Shown piece after piece: positions 1 through 10,831 of a DNA stretch of 64,000 bases. Each line of letters starts with the position of its first letter. Position 1 is the first letter of the stretch. Below the pieces are notes generated by a model. It made no database searches. It saw only the letters and a program-made list of their open reading frames with translations, and was not told the origin of the DNA. Source of the DNA: Epiperipatus broadwayi (taxonomy: Eukaryota; Onychophora; Udeonychophora; Euonychophora; Peripatidae); assembly GCA_028023455.1 (NCBI GenBank), contig JAQFVV010006273.1, forward strand, positions 1,114,001-1,178,000, read 5' to 3'. Position numbers and translations under genes: made by a program.

Positions 1-1598
1 AAATTAAATATAGAAAGTTATTAAGTAGATTTTGAAAAATAATACTGTATGGAGTTTGTGTCTACAGACAACTATTTATATCTGCTTAATATATTTAATT
101 ATTAAATGTAACTTAAACTATTCAAACATATATATATATATATTGTCTTTTCTCACTAATAAAATTAGTTGAATAGAGAAAAAAATATATTTTTCCCACT
201 TTCCTTCTGAGATCTTTGAAGTTTTGTAATGTAGGGTTTGAACCCAAAATCTTACAATATATTAAAATATGCCTCCTTCAAAATTAGGCAGATTATGAAT
301 AGCTTCAGAAGATGATTATTTTTTTTTACAAATAATACACTAATAAATTATGTCAGCCATTGTTCCTTATTCTTTAAATAAATATTCAATAGAAATAAAG
401 GTTTTGTCTAAAATATTATGATTTTGATGTTTTAATTTGAGCTTATTAATTTACTTAAGAAACCTGTCAGCTGTGATCTGAATAACATAGGTTGGTTATC
501 CAGAGTCACAATCACCCAGCTGGAATCAAAACTTGAAAAAACATTCTTCAGAATTATTTCAATCAGATTTTTGTTTGTTTATATTTATTGACAGCATGTA
601 TTAATTTGTACAAAATAATTTGCCTATAAAGAGGTATGTTATAAAAAGTAGAATATAAAGCAAATTGCTTGGAGTTCCAAAATGGTAATTTGAGCACTTA
701 TATAACTGTAAATCTGAAATTATTTTAAATAAATCCTTTTTTTCCTTTTTATAATGACTTAAATTATCAAAAAAATTAAAAAACAGTTTCAGTAAATGTT
801 ATATCATGTTTTTGTTTTCTTTTTTAATAATTAATATTTTCAGATAAAAGAATTTAAAAGAATCCAATTGATCAATTGTGAATGCATTAATGTTTATATT
901 ATTTTATATTTATTAATTTTGCTAATATTAATTCCTGAAATCATATTTATACATTTCTGAACAAGAATTACTATTAAATTTTTAAAGCCATCTGAATAAA
1001 TTATTTGTGGAGAGGGGCTAGGCTTAACTTTGTGCCTGAAGGGTCTTAGTATTCTGGTTTGTTTGTTTTTTTTGTTTAAAAAATGATTGGAATAAAAATT
1101 TAGAATGAAATCGGATATTCAGGATTGGTATTAATATTATGAAAGTCTTTATAAATTATTGTTATTTTTAAATGCTTTTTTTTTAAGTTAAAAACTCTGT
1201 TTGTTTATTTGTTTGGTAAATTTTGAAATCAAGATTTAATACATTTCAATTCAATAGAATTAATTCACATTTTGTACTTGTTATAAACCACTGACAATGC
1301 AATATAGCAATCAAATATTTTAGCTGGATTACCAAATTGATGGATGAAATTTCAAATATGTTGATATCAGTTTAATAAGTTTTTAGCAATGCATGCAAAA
1401 GGGCAGTATATATATATTTAAAAAAAAAGATGCACTAAAAAATATTTTAGTGATATTTAAAATTGAAATAAAAATAAATCTTGATTTTAATTGATTATAA
1501 AATTTGTTTGTCTTTTGATAGCCAGTCATGACCACTTAATAGCATTATTTGATAGTGTTATTTATGTGTAAAAGCACATAAAAATGCTGTTTCTGTGT
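1..1598. other. AT-rich spacer, no gene seen
   Basis: This stretch is dominated by A/T runs with stops in all frames. No coding similarity, splice-flanked exon or structured RNA could be recognised. A short GTTCAAACCC-like string read on the minus strand near 230-245 resembles a tRNA B box, but no partner A box was found, so it is not called a SINE. Confidence 0.5.
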
Positions 1599-1688
1599 CT
1601 GTAATTATGAGTAAATACAACACTTTTGTTGTATTACTCATTTTAGGCCATAATTACAGGTAATTCAACATTTTTGTTGTATTACCCA
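1599..1688. repeat. nested imperfect palindromes
   Basis: An outer 11-bp perfect inverted repeat (CTGTAATTATG at 1599-1609 with its complement at 1649-1659) encloses a second inverted pair, ATGAGTAAATACAAC against GTTGTATTACTCAT, around an ACTTTT loop. Immediately after it, at about 1658-1687, the same ACAAC...GTTGT palindrome occurs again with slightly different flanks. The unit is cruciform-capable. Whether it is a miniature element or chance amplification cannot be told from one locus. Confidence 0.5.
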
Positions 1689-2150
1689 TTTATGCTGCCA
1701 TATGGCATTGCACACTAATGTGTTTCACAATAGTTTATGTGAATTTGCTCAATTGAATATTGGCTATTGTATCATGTTATGGTGTTTGGATTTCAAGTGA
1801 CAACAAGTTTTGATATCTACATAGCAGAATAATTTCATTTCTACTTAAATCACACAGTCTGAGTCACTAAAAATTGTCACACCTACCCCATCCTTGCCTA
1901 CACAACTTGGAATATGATAAACATTGGGAAAGGGTAGGGCTGAACACGCTTCGGCCGAGCTCACGTGAAAACTCATGATTTCACAATAAATTATACAAGA
2001 CAATAAAATGGCACACACATTGTGCCACTTACCGATGTCAGTCTGGCTCCTGCAACTGAATTTATTCGATTGTTAAAAATAAAATATTAAAGCAGTAGTA
2101 GGAAAAAATAAAAGTATCAAAAAAATTTCTGTAATAGTAAGATTAAAATA
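1689..2150. other. intergenic, slightly GC-richer block
   Basis: This block holds a short GC-richer run at about 1885-2050, including CACGTG near 1963 and a minus-strand GTAAGT donor-like string just below 2035. I could not build an open exon with a convincing partner site. It is recorded as unassigned sequence. Confidence 0.3.
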
Positions 2151-3110
2151 GAAATCGCATTATACAAATCACTGTATAGCCAAAAAAGAAGTAGCCATGT
2201 TTTCAATCTGAAAAAAAAAAGGTGCAAAAATCTGAAATATTGATGTTATTATAATTTTTTTTTGGTGGCAATCCCAAAATGTAAATAATAGGGTTTTTTT
2301 TTTTAAAAAATGGCAAAATAGACATCGCATAATAGAAATAAAGGCCAAAAAAATCGCTGTGTAGTTGTTGTCTTTACAAAAAAGGGCAAGGAAAGTTGAA
2401 AAAGTCAAAAGTTTTGATATTATTTTAATGTTTTTGTGGGAAGTGTATTGAGAAATACTTTGTTTTCACTGAGACAAAAGATAGAGATGAAAGTTATTTT
2501 TGGTTTGTTTTTCTTTTTAAAAAAAAGTCATAAAAATTGGTTTTAAAAATTAAAAGTTTTAGTATATCAGTGGTATACAAATAAAGCCCAAAAATATCAC
2601 CTTATAGGAAAAAAAAAAACTGGCCATATTTTTAACCAAAAAAAAAGAAAATGAAAGTTGAAAAAGTCAAAATTTTTGATCTTATTTTAATTTTTTTTTG
2701 GGGGGTGAGGAAGTGGGTTGAGAAATACTTTGCCTTCACTGAGACAAAAGATAGAGATGAAAGTTATTTTTTGTTTGTTTTTAATTTTAATAAAAGATAA
2801 TAAAAATTGATTTAAAAAATAAAAGTTAGTCAAGCATTGGTGGCCGAATGGTCAGCACAGCCGCCTTACAAGCAGTCTTCCTGGGTTTGTGGGTTCGCTT
2901 CCCAGCTTATGCTTTGACACATGAAAAAAAATAATAATAAAAGTTAAAGCCAAAAAAAAATTGCTGTATCGCCAAAAAAAAAACCCTAAAAATTAAATTT
3001 TAAAAACAGAATAGAAAAAAAAAAACCTACAAATGAAATATTAAAGATGGAATAAAAAAATTAAAGGGATAAAAAAAAAAGTCACCGCATTTAAAAAATC
3101 ACAGCCTGAT
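2150..3110. repeat. degenerate tandem repeat, unit about 270 bp
   Basis: The block around GAGACAAAAGATAGAGATGA at 2471 recurs at 2741, a spacing of 270 bases, with matching flanks. These flanks include AAAGTTGAAAAAGTCAAAA upstream and GAAAGTTATTTTT downstream. A partial third unit, recognisable by the GCCAAAAAAGAAGTAGCCATGTTTT-like segment, begins near 2178. A further fragment resumes after the SINE at about 2942. The units are A-rich and non-coding. Confidence 0.6.
2832..2932 (+). mobile_element. tRNA-derived SINE (family 1), copy 1
   Basis: A GC-rich head of about 100 bp stands out in A-rich DNA. It has an A-box-like TGGCCGAATGG at 2840-2850 and a B-box-like GGGTTCGCTTCC at 2891-2902, followed by a short body ending TGCTTTGACACATG and an A/AAT tail. 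The same head recurs at 34870 and 61268. The spacing and order of the two boxes match an internal RNA polymerase III promoter, as in tRNA-derived SINEs. It lies inside the degenerate tandem repeat. Confidence 0.8.
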
Positions 3111-4180
3111 AACATTACATTTGACCGGCTATCAAAAGACAAACAAAATTTTTCTTTCTTAAAAAGTATATGAATTTTTTTTCTTTTGATATAAAAGTTG
3201 ATTTTTTAAAAATGTTTTCGAATAAACAAAACTGTATTATAAACTATATTTAATACACATGATTTTACTTCCAAATATTAAACTGATGTTTGGAATAATT
3301 TCAAAAAATATTTGAATGCTAAAAACGTAAAACTAATGTATATATAAAGTATTTATAATAAATGCTTTTATTTAATGTGGACTAAAAGGCCAAAAAGTAA
3401 TTATTTCTTCAACCACAATAAATATAAAAGCTCCAATTTAAAAAAAGAAACAATTATTTTTAAGCCTTTTAATGCATAGTAAATAAAATCATTCATTATA
3501 GATAGATGTATATTATTTTAAATTCAATTCTATGAATATTTGACTAGAATATTGCCTAGATAATAAGGATTATTCTAAAATTAAGAGTTATTAACAATAC
3601 TCTATATAAATATATGTTGTTTCCTAAAAATAAATCAAGTAATTATGCAATGATTAAACAAAAACATTTACTTGTTATTGTAGTGATATATCATGGTTTG
3701 CTATCTTAATATAAATTATTCTAATATTTCAATTTATTTACTTTATGAACAATTTAATAAACTTCTAAAATGCTCAAAATCAAGCCAGTAAAATTTAGGG
3801 ATCAGAACATTTATAATTTAATGTATGTGATTTTATGTATTCACTTTGTTTATCTTGAATATTAAATTACTTTTAAAATTTATATTTTATAATAAGTAAT
3901 TTATATTAGTGTATTTGATATATTGTAGCATGCTTTTAAAATATTTTTAAAGGTGTAGATTCTATTGAAAATTTCCATTGTTTTGATAAAGTTTTTTTTT
4001 TTAAATTTAGTCTATGTCTTTAAATATTCATGATAAAAGAAAATCAGTTTCGCTTATTAATTTATTTATTTTTTCTAAAAGAGTTTTAAATAATGAAAGT
4101 GATTATAATAATCAAAATTTAGTTTAAATTAAATCAATATTTCTCCTAAAGAAAAAACCTTTTTAAAATATATATATATA
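3111..4180. other. AT-rich spacer, no gene seen
   Basis: This is very AT-rich sequence with stops in every frame, ending in a TA tract near 4168-4182. I see no repeat shared with the rest of the window and no coding signal. Confidence 0.5.
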
Positions 4181-4589
4181 TAGTACCGGTCGAAAAAACC
4201 TCCAACACCTAAACTGCAAGTCGGATCCAAACTCAGTCGAACCAAACTGAATTCAAACCCAACTCACCAGCTCAGATCAATGGATGATCTAAATTAATGG
4301 CACAGTGCTTTGTGTCAAGAAACTAGCTCAATGGTTGGTGATGATTAGAGACCCCTGAACTGACACTAATATCAGATAATAAACTAACTAAAGATAATTT
4401 TAAGTCGAATCATATGTATATGTTCGGGTTGCCAACACAGACAGTGAGCATTAACATTAAAATAATGATTGAATAAAAGAGTTAGGAAACCAAGTGTGTT
4501 AATAAATTATTTAATAATAATAGTAATAGTTTTGTTCAACTTTTCAATGATGACTATATTGATTACCTCTAGTCCTTAAACAGAGTTTA

Positions 4590-4835
4590 TAATTACAATA
4601 AGAATGGCAGTCCCTATTATATGCCAATGACTGTTATGCAATATTATGGAATTCTATATGTCTATGCCCCCAACAAGAAAATAAAGGCAGATAAAGTTAT
4701 TCAGTCCTAAAGGAAATTATTATTCTAAATTTTATACGAAAGAATGTGAGACTTATCTTCACATTCGCAGAATCAATTCATGAAGAGCAAGATACATATT
4801 TTAGGGCATAACTTTAACCTTTATTAGAAAACATT
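4590..4835 (+). pseudogene. L1/Tx1-like APE endonuclease relic
   Basis: One frame carries ILYVYAPNKK (about 4651-4680) and, in the same frame about 40 codons later, ILGHNFNL (about 4798-4821). In APE-type endonucleases of L1/Tx1-like non-LTR retrotransposons a VYAPN block precedes a GGDFN block at roughly this distance, so the pair is read as that endonuclease. The catalytic GDFN is decayed to GHNFN and stops interrupt the frame. No RT motif was found downstream, so this is a small dead fragment. The call rests on two short motifs. Confidence 0.4.
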
Positions 4836-6180
4836 TAATTTGAGATAACTGAGAATTTGTTCGACTTTAATGAAATCACTTCATCATGCATTATGAGCAT
4901 AAGAGCGGGCTTTACTGGAACAGAGGAGTAATGGTGCTGACAACTAATGAGCTATAAAATGAACATGAAAGATAATAGCTTGTCGGTGATTTAAGTAGTA
5001 TGGTGGCTTGTATTTGACAAAAAAATCTTACTGCACTTTAAGGAGAAATGGATCACAGGGAAAGCCAGGCCAAGTCATAGCTACGAACCTTTAGTGTTCC
5101 AAATATAATATAAGCGGGGGAGGAAATGCTTTCTTCCTCTATAATTTAAAATAACAGTAATATCACCACTGACAAGCCTGTGGAGTGGAAGATTGCCCTA
5201 CGTGAGCAACATTCGAAGATGATGACTTGATAGTTACCGTTTGAATAATAAAACTCAATTTATTTTAGAATGCTCTACATGATGAGTTGATCAAATTAAT
5301 TAAAGTCAAATGAGCTTTTAACAAATTATTTTAAAGAATTTATAAAATTATATTAATTATGCCCCAAACATCATGCCCTCCCTGAATCTTAATAGAAAGT
5401 AACAGAAATTTGAATTAAAATATATTTACTTGATTCCTTTATCGATCTTTTTGCAATAACACTTTAAGATCATAAATATGGATACATACATTTTAAATTA
5501 GTTAACAGAGCCAGGGACATAGGTTAGAAACAGAGCTAATAATTTATTATTAGCCAATTATAAAAATAGCAAACATTTAATAATTTATTTCGACTCGATG
5601 ATTGATAGAACGGTATAAATCTAGTTCTAATGGGCGAGAATTACTATTAGACTTAATATTATATTATTTGCATAAAACAAGTGGAACAAAGGAGCTCACG
5701 AATCGAAGGATTATTGGCATATAATTAAAAATAAATGACATTAATAAATTACTCAATAAATATATATAATACAGTATGAACCGCCATTGTAAGAAAGGAA
5801 TATTAAATTTAAAGACTAGAGGTTGAGAGAATTACTACATGACTTAAATATAGCATAAATTGAAGAAAGTTTTGTACACATTATTACATTAATAAATGAG
5901 AAGAGCTTTTAAAGGGATTTTAAAGTAAAGTTCAGAAACTGGCCAGAAAGTTATGGTTCATTATGGAAATATATTACCATTTCTTCCGGGCTGGTTCCGT
6001 AGTTTACACGTCTGAGTTGGTAAATGTAGGCACGCATTTGGTAAATTACTTGACCAGCATGATTGATTTTGTCATGATTTTGGCAGCATGATTGGTCCAG
6101 AAAAGGTTTAGCAACTTCATTGAAGAATTTCAGGGGACTTCAGGCACAGTAGCCAGATTCCTGGCATTTAGCCCCTCACC
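4836..6180. other. unassigned, possibly decayed transposon sequence
   Basis: This is less AT-skewed than its surroundings and holds scattered GC-richer strings, for example near 5050-5250 and 5980-6150. No domain, repeat partner or splice structure could be identified on either strand. Confidence 0.3.
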
Positions 6181-6183
6181 ATG

Positions 6184-6609
6184 ATAGAAACACTATTTAA
6201 ATTCATAATTTTAAAACGCACAGAGTTTAATGGCACCTCTAAAACAAAGATGGCTTCTCCCTTCTCCAAACTTTTCAGAGCTATTTATACTGTTTCTGAT
6301 GCCTTCAGGCTAGCGCTTCTTTCATTTTCAATGTTATAAGTTTTTACTAATTGATTTTAGATACATTCCTTCGATAAGGCTTTCAAACTCATTAACTTGA
6401 ATTCATTATAATTAGAAAATGAATTTTTAAAATCAGAAAAATGATTTTAATTAGGAACCATCCTTACATTTTAAATAATTATCTTTTTTCTAATTAATAA
6501 AGCTTTCCCCATTGTCTTTGGAAAGGGACAATCTGAAAGCTTATCGAAAGAATGTAGCTTTTAATCACTAAAATTTTAACAAACTATTTAAAATAAAACC
6601 TTCCCGACA
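6184..6609 (-). mobile_element. possible LTR of an LTR retrotransposon (tentative)
   Basis: Read on the minus strand, the segment starts TGTCGGGAAGG, carries a TATAAATAG box (complement of 6281-6289) and ends ...CTATCA. It is followed directly by TGGTGAGGGG, which has the position and TGG start of a primer-binding site. No second LTR copy was found in the window and the presumed internal side (below 6184) shows no recognisable gag or pol. The call therefore rests only on the termini and the TATA box. Confidence 0.25.
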
Positions 6610-7542
6610 TAATGAAACTTTCAAACAAATATATATATTTAAATATTTATAAATATATATGCACAATCCACGCAGTTATAATATATATAAATTCATGAAT
6701 AATTTTATTATGAATTTATTAATAGCATTGATTAATTTAAATCTTAAACTAGTTAATTTTAACACACATTTATATAATAGTTTTCCTTTAAGAAAACTAG
6801 CATGGATTGACCATATAAAGCCCCATTGCATCAGAAATTTAAGGTTAGTACTAGGGTTTGAAGTGGGCTTATGGCTAGATGTCATGAAGCTAGGATCGAA
6901 CTCAGATCTGACTGCTTTAATATATATATATATATATATAAGAAAGATTTTGATTTGAAATAATTAAAATGGAAATTAACAAAAGTTATCTCTTTGAAAA
7001 TATTTAAAAGTCTTTTAAACATATTTTAAAATTAATGAAAATCAAGATAGGGGTGTCTAATAGAATGTGCACATATACATATAATTCAGTGAGTTAAATT
7101 TTTATGCTCAAAATTCATTGGCAATTTGCTCTTTTATTTTGTTTTTTTCTCATTTTCATCTGATATTAAAGATTGATATATATATATGTGTGTGTGTGTG
7201 CGCGCGCGTGTGGGTATGCATTTTATATGATGGTCCTTTAGATATTTTATCTGCTGCACTTGAATTCTATATATGTTTACTTGCTCATGATATATATCAT
7301 TACTGTTTGTGGTACTTGTAGATGGCTTTGATTTTACTCCAGGTTTAAAGATAGCTTCCTGTGAATTTGGATTTAAATTTGTATTCTAGATGGTTAGAGA
7401 CTATTTAGCATGTTGTTTTATCTTTAACATGCTGTAAGAATCAAATGTATAGTATATAGGTTTGATTTTGTAAGGGCCTGCATGTTGTGAACAATTTATT
7501 TCTTGTTTTTGGTGAAATCTGTATGTGGGTAACCTAATTTAG

Positions 7543-8308
7543 TGCTATGACCAGAGGTGACCAAGTTACAGCACAGCTGGATTGCAAATAAACAAAATGA
7601 CTTTAATATAATCACAGGTGGCATGGAAATTTAAATTATAGATACTCCTGTAGTTATAAACAGTTATTAGAAATGTTCTTTTATCTTCAACATGGAGTTA
7701 TAACATATGAATACAATGGGTTCGAGGCAGTTGATTTATATGAGTCCTACAACCAGGTACTGCTGTCACAAGATATTAAATAAGAGTCCATAAAATAGTT
7801 CTTGGAGAGGCTAGATTGGCAAGGCTGACAATAATTGTCAGTGGAAGAAACACATCTGTTCTTCAAGGGCTTCAAATAGTTAATAATCTTCTCTTCCCCT
7901 TTCTGGTGAAGATCACAGCTTAAGTTTTCATTTTAATAATCTAATTGGTTGGAATCCACCAATACTATGTGGTGGTACCCATGTTATTACATTACAACCT
8001 GCATTTTTGTTTAATCAATACATAATATGAGTTCTTATATTTAATTAATTTTGTTTCTTTTTTTTTGATAATTCTTATCAGGAATTTAATCTGTATTTTC
8101 CAATGGCATTTAATTAAATCTGCTATAGGGCTATTTGATGTTTAATCAGAATTGCTGATCTTTAAAATAAATTCGCCTAATTAGTTCATATTTATATGTC
8201 CATTGCATTTAAATATGCACATATTTAATTTACTTTAACATTTTCAGTCTTTCAGTTTCAATAGAAATATGCATTTGATCAAATTTTTCTAATACAGCAT
8301 ATTTAGCA
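7543..8308 (-). repeat. 3' LTR of truncated Ty3/gypsy element
   Basis: This matches 10112-10831 along its whole length in the same orientation. Both copies carry TGCTATG near one end and ATATTTAGCA at the other. On the minus strand the LTR reads TGCTAAATATGC...CATAGCA, giving TG...CA ends. A purine-rich tract, CTGGGGGGAGGTG, lies immediately upstream in element orientation (complement of 8309-8321), as a polypurine tract should. Confidence 0.8.
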
Positions 8309-8687
8309 CACCTCCCCCCAGTTCAGAGATCAGAGGGTTTTTGTTTTTTGCTCTCTGGATTAAAAGTATAGTCGCCAAAGTGGGTGGGTTTTCCTCTCTT
8401 GCGTAGGGCATAGTGGGGTGTTGGATTCTAATGCTGTGAAATTATTAGCATTAAGAGGTTTCACTAAGTTATTCCTAGTCAGTAGTTTTTCTGTTTCTGC
8501 TTTTAATTTAACTTCAAAAGTAAACTTGCTTCCATTTCTTCATAATTGCTTGATATGCTTACAAAGTATTTTTCCATCTGCCATCCAGATGGAAACAACT
8601 TGATTGCTCAGTTGGCATACTACTTAACCTCCAGTCAACTTTTTATCTTGATTATTTTTTATTCAAATGTGATCATTAGATGAAAAT

Positions 8688-9085
8688 TTATTTGTGATAT
8701 CTGTAGGTGGTTTGACATCCTCTTTTCACACAATGGTAGTTCTTACTCTGATGATTGGAGAGATGGTATTTGTCCTTATTTATTCCAGTGTGTAATTTAA
8801 TTCCCAATTCTCTGAACCATTCATGGCCAATGAGAGGGTTTATCTTGGCATGGATTATGTATAAGTGTAGTTTCTGGTTCTTGGCATTGCTAATCATGAC
8901 AGGAACCTGAATTTGGCCTCCAATGTTAATGGCATTACCATTTAGATTGCGAGCTTTTAAGTTTGGTTTTAGTATCTTTGGGGAATATGTCATGTCAACC
9001 ACAATGATTTTCCAGTCTGTAAGAGAGATCATGGATACTCCACTACCGCTGTCTATTTTCATACTAACAGGTTTTCTGAAGATTT
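8688..9085 (-). pseudogene. retropepsin-like aspartic protease, Ty3/gypsy type (fragment)
   Basis: The frame reads PVSMKIDSGSGVSMIS near its start. KIDSGS corresponds to the catalytic D-T/S-G motif of retroviral-type aspartic proteases, here DSG. Further on come IPINIGGQIQVPV-like strands and a LIGHEWFRELGI block, matching the hydrophobic I-L-G flap-end motif that closes the fold. In LTR elements this protease matures the Gag-Pol polyprotein. The open frame runs about 124 codons from the internal methionine and then stops. The RT domain expected next is absent. The DSG is intact, but no polyprotein frame feeds it, so I treat it as a remnant. Confidence 0.75.
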
Positions 9086-9284
9086 TTAAATGTCATTTCA
9101 ATTTTGTGATCCTGGTCAGGTGACATGTTGTTTATTAGAACAAACTGTTCTTGAGTAGGTTTGTCTTTAGTAAGGCACTCCTGGTGGTTTTCGCTTTCAT
9201 AATTAACAGATTTTTTTTTGGGGGGGTACATTTTTTCTAAATGGCCAATTTTTTACAGTTTCTACCATGTTGATCTCTATAAGT

Positions 9285-9326
9285 ACATTCAGTGGACCAG
9301 TGTTCTATTTTCCCACAGCAGAAACA
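9285..9326 (-). pseudogene. Gag nucleocapsid CCHC zinc knuckle
   Basis: In one minus-strand frame the sequence reads KCFCCGKIEHWSTEC, an exact CX2CX4HX4C zinc knuckle. Basic residues and further cysteines follow before a stop. Nucleocapsid knuckles bind and package element RNA. It lies between the Gag capsid region and the protease, as expected, but is one frame off from the capsid ORF. At least one frameshift therefore separates them. Confidence 0.75.
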
Positions 9327-9954
9327 TTTAATATTGCTTTGAATTTTCTGCATTGTATTAACTTGCTGGGGTACAGTTGTTCTGAATTATCAACTTTTGC
9401 CATTTTATAAGGATCACTGTCTGCTAATTTGATGGCTGCAAATTCTTTTGCTTGCATAGCCATGAATTCATGGGCTATCCCATGCTTGATAGCTTCTTTG
9501 TAATTAATTGCACTGTCTTCCAATAACTGTTGTCTCAAGGCATCACTGGTCATACCACACAGAAATTGTTCAAGGAGTGCTTCCTCCAGGTATGATTTGT
9601 AGATGCAGTTCTTGGCCAATTCTTGCAGGGCCATAGCATATTCTTGAATGTGCTCATTCTTTCCTTGATGGCAGATCCTAAAGTGGAATCTGGAATGTGT
9701 CTAGACTCATGAGGGTTGAAGCACTCTGCTAATTTCTCTTTGAGCTGCTGAAATGTTAGTTCTTCTGGGGTTTTAGGTTCAACCAGTCTGTTAGCAATCT
9801 GAATAACATTTTTCTCTGTGTAGCACAATAACATTGCAGTTTTAATTTTGTCATCTTTTATTCTATTAATGACCAGGAGTTTCTCAATTTGTTGGACAAA
9901 GAAGGGCCATTCGCTTTCCTCTGTGATGTCAAATTCCGATATTGCCGGCTGCAT
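9305..9954 (-). pseudogene. Gag capsid region, Ty3/gypsy-like, frameshifted
   Basis: Two overlapping minus-strand frames (9550-9954, starting MQPAISEFDITEES, and 9305-9634) together give one Gag-like protein. It has an N-terminal block (EWPFFVQQIEKLLVINRI, then ML-CYTEKN) followed by LKEKLAECFNPHES and a second helical region with LLEQFLCGMTSDALRQQLL. Ty3/gypsy Gag proteins have the same order: an E-W-xx-F-xx-(Q/R)-xE-x-(Y/L) start, a KRA-LL-like segment, an L-x-x-x-L-x-x-x-F/Y-N-P block, then F-xxG-xxD-xx-R-xxLL. The frame breaks near 9600. It lies just inside the 5' LTR after a leader of about 155 bases. Confidence 0.75.
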
Positions 9955-10111
9955 TGTATTATATATAATAAATCACTTTAATTTTTTCTTGTTTATGAGA
10001 AACAAATAGTTCACTTACACAAGGTAATTAAACTAGAATTTTTTCTTCTGCCCATTACATAATCTGATGGGATTTCAACTGTTGAGGTTCATTTACAATG
10101 ACTGTGCCAGT

Positions 10112-10831
10112 TGCTATGTCCAGCGATGACCAAATTACAGCAGAGCTGGATTGCAAATTTAAAAAAATGACTTTAATATAATTACTGGCAGCATGGCAAT
10201 TTAAACTAAAGATACTCCTGTAGTTATAAACAGTTATTAGAAATGTTTTTTATCTTCAACATACAGAGTTATAACATACAATACACTCAGTTTGAGGCAG
10301 TTGATTTATATGGATCCTACAACCAGGTACTGCTGTCACAAGATATTAAATAAGAGTCTGGAGAATAGTTCTCAGAGAGGCCAGATTGGAAAGTCTGACA
10401 ATAAATGTCATTGGAAGAAACACGTATGTTCTTCAAGGGCTTCAAATAGCTAGTAATCTTCTCTTTCCCTTTCTGGTGAAGATCTTGGCTCAAGTTTTCC
10501 TTTTAATAATTTAATTGGTTGGAATCCACCGATACCATGTGGGAGTATCCATGTTATTACATTCCAACCTCCATTTTTGTTTAATCAATACATAATATGA
10601 GTTCTTATATTTAATTAAAATTATCAGGAATTTAATCTGTATTTTCTAATGGCATTTAATTAAATTTGCTATAGGGCTATTTGATGTTTAATCAGAAAGG
10701 CTGATCTTTAAAATAAATTCACCTGCGTTTAAATACACACATATTTAATTTACTTTAACATTTTCAGTCTTTTTCCGTTTCAATAAAAATACGCATCTGA
10801 TTAGATTTTTCTAATACACGCATATTTAGCA
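10112..10831 (-). repeat. 5' LTR of truncated Ty3/gypsy element
   Basis: This is the direct-repeat partner of 7543-8308, lying upstream of Gag in minus-strand orientation. The outer end shows a small local duplication of CGCATATTTA (near 10819 and 10842), so the exact terminus is uncertain by about 15 bases. Internal sequence begins TGGCACAGTCAT in element orientation, at the place of a tRNA primer-binding site. I did not match it to a particular tRNA. Confidence 0.75.

Larger units (their letters stand above)
7543..10831 (-). mobile_element. internally deleted Ty3/gypsy-like LTR retrotransposon
   Basis: Two LTRs of about 0.72-0.77 kb enclose only 1.8 kb of internal sequence. In element orientation the order is 5' LTR, TGGCACAGTCAT at the primer-site position, Gag, zinc knuckle, retropepsin-like protease, a short tail, polypurine tract, 3' LTR. 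Reverse transcriptase, RNase H and integrase are missing, so the copy cannot be autonomous. Frameshifts break Gag. The two LTRs differ by many substitutions and small indels, so the insertion is old. I could not identify a clear target-site duplication. Confidence 0.8.

Noticed and set aside
6659-6958. 99-codon frame next to TA tracts
   Set aside because: No domain, composition driven by AT runs, ends in a TA-derived YIYIYI string. A shadow frame lies opposite.
8923-9123. 66-codon plus-strand frame
   Set aside because: It is a shadow of the minus-strand protease region.
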